In this document: one piece after another, positions 5,334-6,002 of the stretch
Layout: every line of letters starts with the position of its first letter
How positions within the stretch are numbered: position 1 is the first letter of the stretch
Assembly: GCA_040756085.1 (NCBI GenBank)
Contig: JBFMAE010000303.1
Span: 1-6,002, forward strand
Origin: JBFMAE01 sp040756085
GTDB taxonomy: Bacteria > Desulfobacterota > BSN033 > UBA1163
Length of the DNA stretch: 6,002 nt
Direction: 5' to 3'
Made by a program: the position numbers and the translations under genes
Notes under the pieces: generated by a model
Told to the model about the DNA's origin: nothing
What the model saw: the letters and a program-made list of their open reading frames with translations, nothing else
The model's database searches: none

Positions 5334-6002
5334 CTATTTTTTCTTGCCCAAGGCCAACGATGTCCATCCACCCCCAAGTGCTTTGTATAGGCGAACCAGA
5401 TTGGAGCTTATTTTCCCTTCGCTTTGAACCAGTTGGTCCTGCAGTGACAGAAGCGAACGCTCAGCATCCAGAACATTGCTGAAGTCCGTCAGACCTGCCT
5501 TGTACTTATGCTGGGCAAGCTCAACTGCCTTCTGGGCTGCCTGCGTTGCCTTTCTTAAATCATCTCTTCTTTGCTGTTCCTCTCCGTAGGCTACGAGGGC
5601 GTTTTCCACCTCCTCAAGGGCACCAAGAACAGCGGCTTCATAGGCAATAAGATATTGTTCCTGAAGTGCTGACTGAACTTCTATGTTTTGTCGAATAGCT
5701 CCAGCCTTAAAAATTGCCCAGGTAATCCGAGGCCCGCCACTTAATGTCCAACTCCCGGAAGAGGAAAGGTTACTCAATGAAAGGGCCTCCACCCCAATAG
5801 AACCACTCAACGTGAACTTTGGATAAAGATCCGCCTCAGCCACACCAATCCTCGCTGTCTGGGCAGCCAGTTGACGCTCGGCACGCAGAACATCGGGTCG
5901 TCGCCTCAAGACATCCGCGGGCACCCCGATAGCGACCTCCAATGAGGGAACCGGTATGGGCTTACGATCCTCCAGTTCTGTGTGTACTGTGCCCGGCTGT
6001 TG
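5334..6002 (-). CDS. Outer-membrane efflux channel, TolC/NodT family (5' end off window)
   Basis: This is the C-terminal 222 residues of a TolC-like outer-membrane factor; the gene is open to the window edge, so the start and roughly the N-terminal half are missing. The reading frame continues upstream through a TTG at 5942-5940, so that codon is internal, not a start. Codons beyond it read ELEDRKPIPVPSLEVAIGVP, a normal NodT-family lead-in. The hallmark VPADVLRRRPDVLRAERQL (27-45 of the visible part) and ARIGVAEADLYPKFTLSGS (50-68) mark the start of the second structural repeat. YKAGLTDFSNVLDAERSLL (167-185) and GGGW (210-213) are typical of the C-terminal helices. Such proteins form trimers that span the outer membrane and periplasm and give the pump its exit duct. 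Being first in the operon with adaptor, ATPase and permease behind it, it likely serves this pump. The N-terminus, signal peptide and lipid-anchor cysteine cannot be judged here. Confidence 0.93.
   Translation of the reverse strand, partial: QQPGTVHTELEDRKPIPVPSLEVAIGVPADVLRRRPDVLRAERQLAAQTARIGVAEADLYPKFTLSGSIGVEALSLSNLSSSGSWTLSGGPRITWAIFKAGAIRQNIEVQSALQEQYLIAYEAAVLGALEEVENALVAYGEEQQRRDDLRKATQAAQKAVELAQHKYKAGLTDFSNVLDAERSLLSLQDQLVQSEGKISSNLVRLYKALGGGWTSLALGKKK

Noticed and set aside
5334..5942. A complete 202-residue channel protein starting at 5942
   Set aside because: The codon there is TTG and the frame stays open to the window edge with family-typical residues before it, so the gene is a 5'-truncated fragment and not a short complete protein.
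1..6002. CRISPR array, insertion sequence, tRNA gene or phage element
   Set aside because: No regularly spaced repeats, transposase-like proteins, terminal inverted repeats, or tRNA-like cloverleaf sequences were recognised by reading.

Overview
The window looks like part of a Gram-negative bacterial chromosome. It carries an inner-membrane ABC exporter together with its periplasmic adaptor and an outer-membrane TolC/NodT-type channel, which only makes sense in a two-membrane cell. The mixed, middling base composition and the presence of a NUDT19-like NUDIX hydrolase would suit an environmental proteobacterium or Desulfobacterota-type organism. That placement is an impression, not something the sequence proves.

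Left part (1-1700, + strand): a 126-base leader, then two tightly linked genes. The first is a nitroreductase-family flavoprotein (127-780). The second is a NUDIX hydrolase (768-1700, or from 786) of the subgroup whose NUDIX box is split by an insertion. They overlap by 13 bases or lie 5 bases apart, depending on the NUDIX start, so they are probably co-transcribed. The leader holds a perfect 10-bp inverted repeat just before the Shine-Dalgarno. It also has two outward-facing TTGACA elements, one of which belongs to a good candidate divergent promoter for a gene off the left edge.

Middle (1701-2080): an AT-rich convergent intergenic region of 380 bases (31 of 120 bases are G or C in 1741-1860). 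I see small hairpins, one promoter-like sequence and a short open frame, but no convincing gene and no textbook terminator.

Right part (2081-6002, - strand): a MacAB-TolC-type tripartite efflux operon, transcribed right to left. The order is an outer-membrane channel (5' end cut by the window edge), a MacA-like adaptor, a LolD/MacB-type ATPase and a MacB-type permease. The genes are 21 bases apart, then overlap by 4 bases (GTGA), then overlap by 1 base (TAATG), which indicates translational coupling. The ATPase and permease are separate proteins instead of the single fused MacB of E. coli. Together they would use ATP in the cytoplasm to drive export of a periplasmic or membrane substrate through adaptor and channel. 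The substrate cannot be told from sequence. The operon promoter and any regulator lie beyond the right edge.

I found no clearly new biological system. The most interesting points are the dyad-rich leader, the split NUDIX box beside a nitroreductase, and the intact TolC-docking RLS motif plus a proline/serine/lysine-rich insert in the adaptor.
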